This document shows positions 15,989-16,758 of a stretch of DNA of 16,758 bases, in pieces. A model generated the notes under the pieces. It did no database searches. It was not told where the DNA came from and was given only the letters and a program-made list of their open reading frames with translations. Each line of letters opens with the position of its first letter. Position 1 is the stretch's first letter. Made by a program: the position numbers and the translations under genes. Source of the DNA: Desulfobacteraceae bacterium (lineage in GTDB: Bacteria; Desulfobacterota; Desulfobacteria; Desulfobacterales; Desulfobacteraceae); contig DAOWDR010000150.1 in NCBI GenBank assembly GCA_030638935.1, positions 1 through 16,758 of the forward strand, read 5' to 3'.

Positions 15989-16758
15989 ATGATAAAAATT
16001 AATAAAAAAACTTATTTTATAGCTGGTTTAATTTTTATATCCATATTTTGGGCAACACAGCCTAAGGCTGGAGAGCCTGGAAAAGCTGGTGCCAAAATTG
16101 CTGCACTCCCTGTTTTGAAAATGGGCCTGAATGTAGCCAGCTTTAATACTCTGGATCCCCATCAGGCAGCTTCTTCAAGTGACCGAATTCTGGCAGATAT
16201 GGTCTTCAATGGTCTAATCCGGTTTAAACCAGGACTTGCACCTGATCTGGAACCGGATCTCGCACTCAATATACCAGAACCTGAGATTATAAATGGCAAG
16301 CAGACATGGACATTTCATCTGCGAAAAGGTGTTATGTTTCATTCTGCTGAAAACACCGTTCCTAAGGAACTTACTGCCCAAACTATTCTTCTCTCCTTTG
16401 AAAAGACCATGGATCCAATGCAGTCTGCATATGCGGGAGGATATGACGGTATCCAACTTGAAGCCCTTGGTCCATATACAATCCGATTTACAGTTTACCC
16501 GGCGCAGTCCCCTCTTTTATTTTTACCAAAAGTGGCTAACTATGCCGGAGGATTCATTATTTTTGAAACAGGCAAGGGAAGACTGCTCGGCACAGGCCCT
16601 TTTATCATCACAGACCAGACTGACAAAACAAAATTTTCCCTGGCGCCTCATACAGGGTATTTCAGGGGAACACCCCGCCTTGGTGGTGTGGAAATTTATT
16701 TTCTGCCCGACTCTTCTTTGCGGTTGTCAGAATTTCACCGCCACCTTGACGTAATCTG
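15989..16758 (+). CDS. Peptide-type ABC transporter substrate-binding protein, N-terminal part (runs off right edge)
   Basis: An open frame continues to the end of the window, giving the first 256 residues. It begins with a basic stretch (MIKINKKT) and a hydrophobic core (YFIAGLIFISIFWA), a likely Sec signal peptide. The family-5 solute-binding start follows: LKMGLNVASFNTLDPHQAAS, then DRILADMVFNGLIRF, APDLEPDLA and WTFHLRKGVMFHS, all classic SBP_bac_5 segments. The protein would capture a peptide or similar solute in the periplasm. The ATG at 15989 has no clear Shine-Dalgarno. A GTG at 15980 and an ATG at 15938 are in frame, but the latter would put a second hydrophobic stretch ahead of the basic region. 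A permease pair and ATPase are expected beyond the right edge. It is a separate gene from the partial one at the left edge. Confidence 0.88.
   Translation, partial: MIKINKKTYFIAGLIFISIFWATQPKAGEPGKAGAKIAALPVLKMGLNVASFNTLDPHQAASSSDRILADMVFNGLIRFKPGLAPDLEPDLALNIPEPEIINGKQTWTFHLRKGVMFHSAENTVPKELTAQTILLSFEKTMDPMQSAYAGGYDGIQLEALGPYTIRFTVYPAQSPLLFLPKVANYAGGFIIFETGKGRLLGTGPFIITDQTDKTKFSLAPHTGYFRGTPRLGGVEIYFLPDSSLRLSEFHRHLDVI

Noticed and set aside
16293..16754. A 153-residue plus-strand open frame near the right edge.
   Set aside because: The overlapping frame starting at 15989 encodes a convincing family-5 solute-binding protein through the same bases; this one matches nothing.

Overview
The window reads as accessory metabolic and transport DNA from an anaerobic bacterium. 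It has a tungsten/molybdopterin aldehyde:ferredoxin oxidoreductase, a non-pyrrolysine MttB-family methyltransferase, a UroD/MtaA-family protein and several uptake systems for organic solutes. This combination is typical of sulfate-reducing Desulfobacteraceae-like Deltaproteobacteria (Desulfobacterota), but acetogenic Firmicutes are not excluded. There is no rRNA, tRNA, transposase, CRISPR array or phage gene. Intergenic spacers are AT-rich; coding regions are moderately AT-rich.

Layout. (1) Positions 2-4544, plus strand: the end of a family-5 peptide-type solute-binding protein, then permeases DppB and DppC, then one 699-residue protein with both ATPase domains fused. The binding-protein gene is followed by a perfect 13-bp stem-loop, and dppC carries a -1 frameshift. 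(2) Positions 4584-10177, minus strand: a tight four-gene operon, in transcription order aldehyde ferredoxin oxidoreductase, MttB-family methyltransferase, FAD-dependent amine/amino-acid oxidoreductase and a xylose-isomerase-like TIM barrel. (3) Positions 10472-12792, plus strand, divergent from (2): a UroD/MtaA-family protein overlapping by one base with an MFS transporter. (4) Positions 12825-15701, minus strand: a polar amino-acid ABC transporter with two permeases around one binding protein and no ATPase gene. One permease carries an N-terminal VanZ-like domain. (5) From about 15989 to the right edge, plus strand: the N-terminal part of a second family-5 solute-binding protein behind a near-consensus sigma-70 promoter.

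How the genes could work together (inference). Regions 2 and 3 share a divergent promoter region and look like one catabolic unit. MttB would remove a methyl group from a quaternary or tertiary amine onto a corrinoid protein encoded elsewhere. The UroD-family protein would be the second methyltransferase or a corrinoid-handling partner. The FAD enzyme would oxidise the demethylated amine to an aldehyde or keto product, and the tungsten enzyme would oxidise the aldehyde with ferredoxin reduction. The TIM-barrel enzyme would rearrange a small hydroxy/keto product, and the MFS protein and flanking ABC systems would handle uptake. No corrinoid protein or reactivase lies in the window and the substrate cannot be read from sequence.

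The observations most worth following up are the VanZ-permease fusion, the AOR-MttB-DAO-TIM gene set, the UroD-family protein with an altered zinc motif, and the dppC frameshift.
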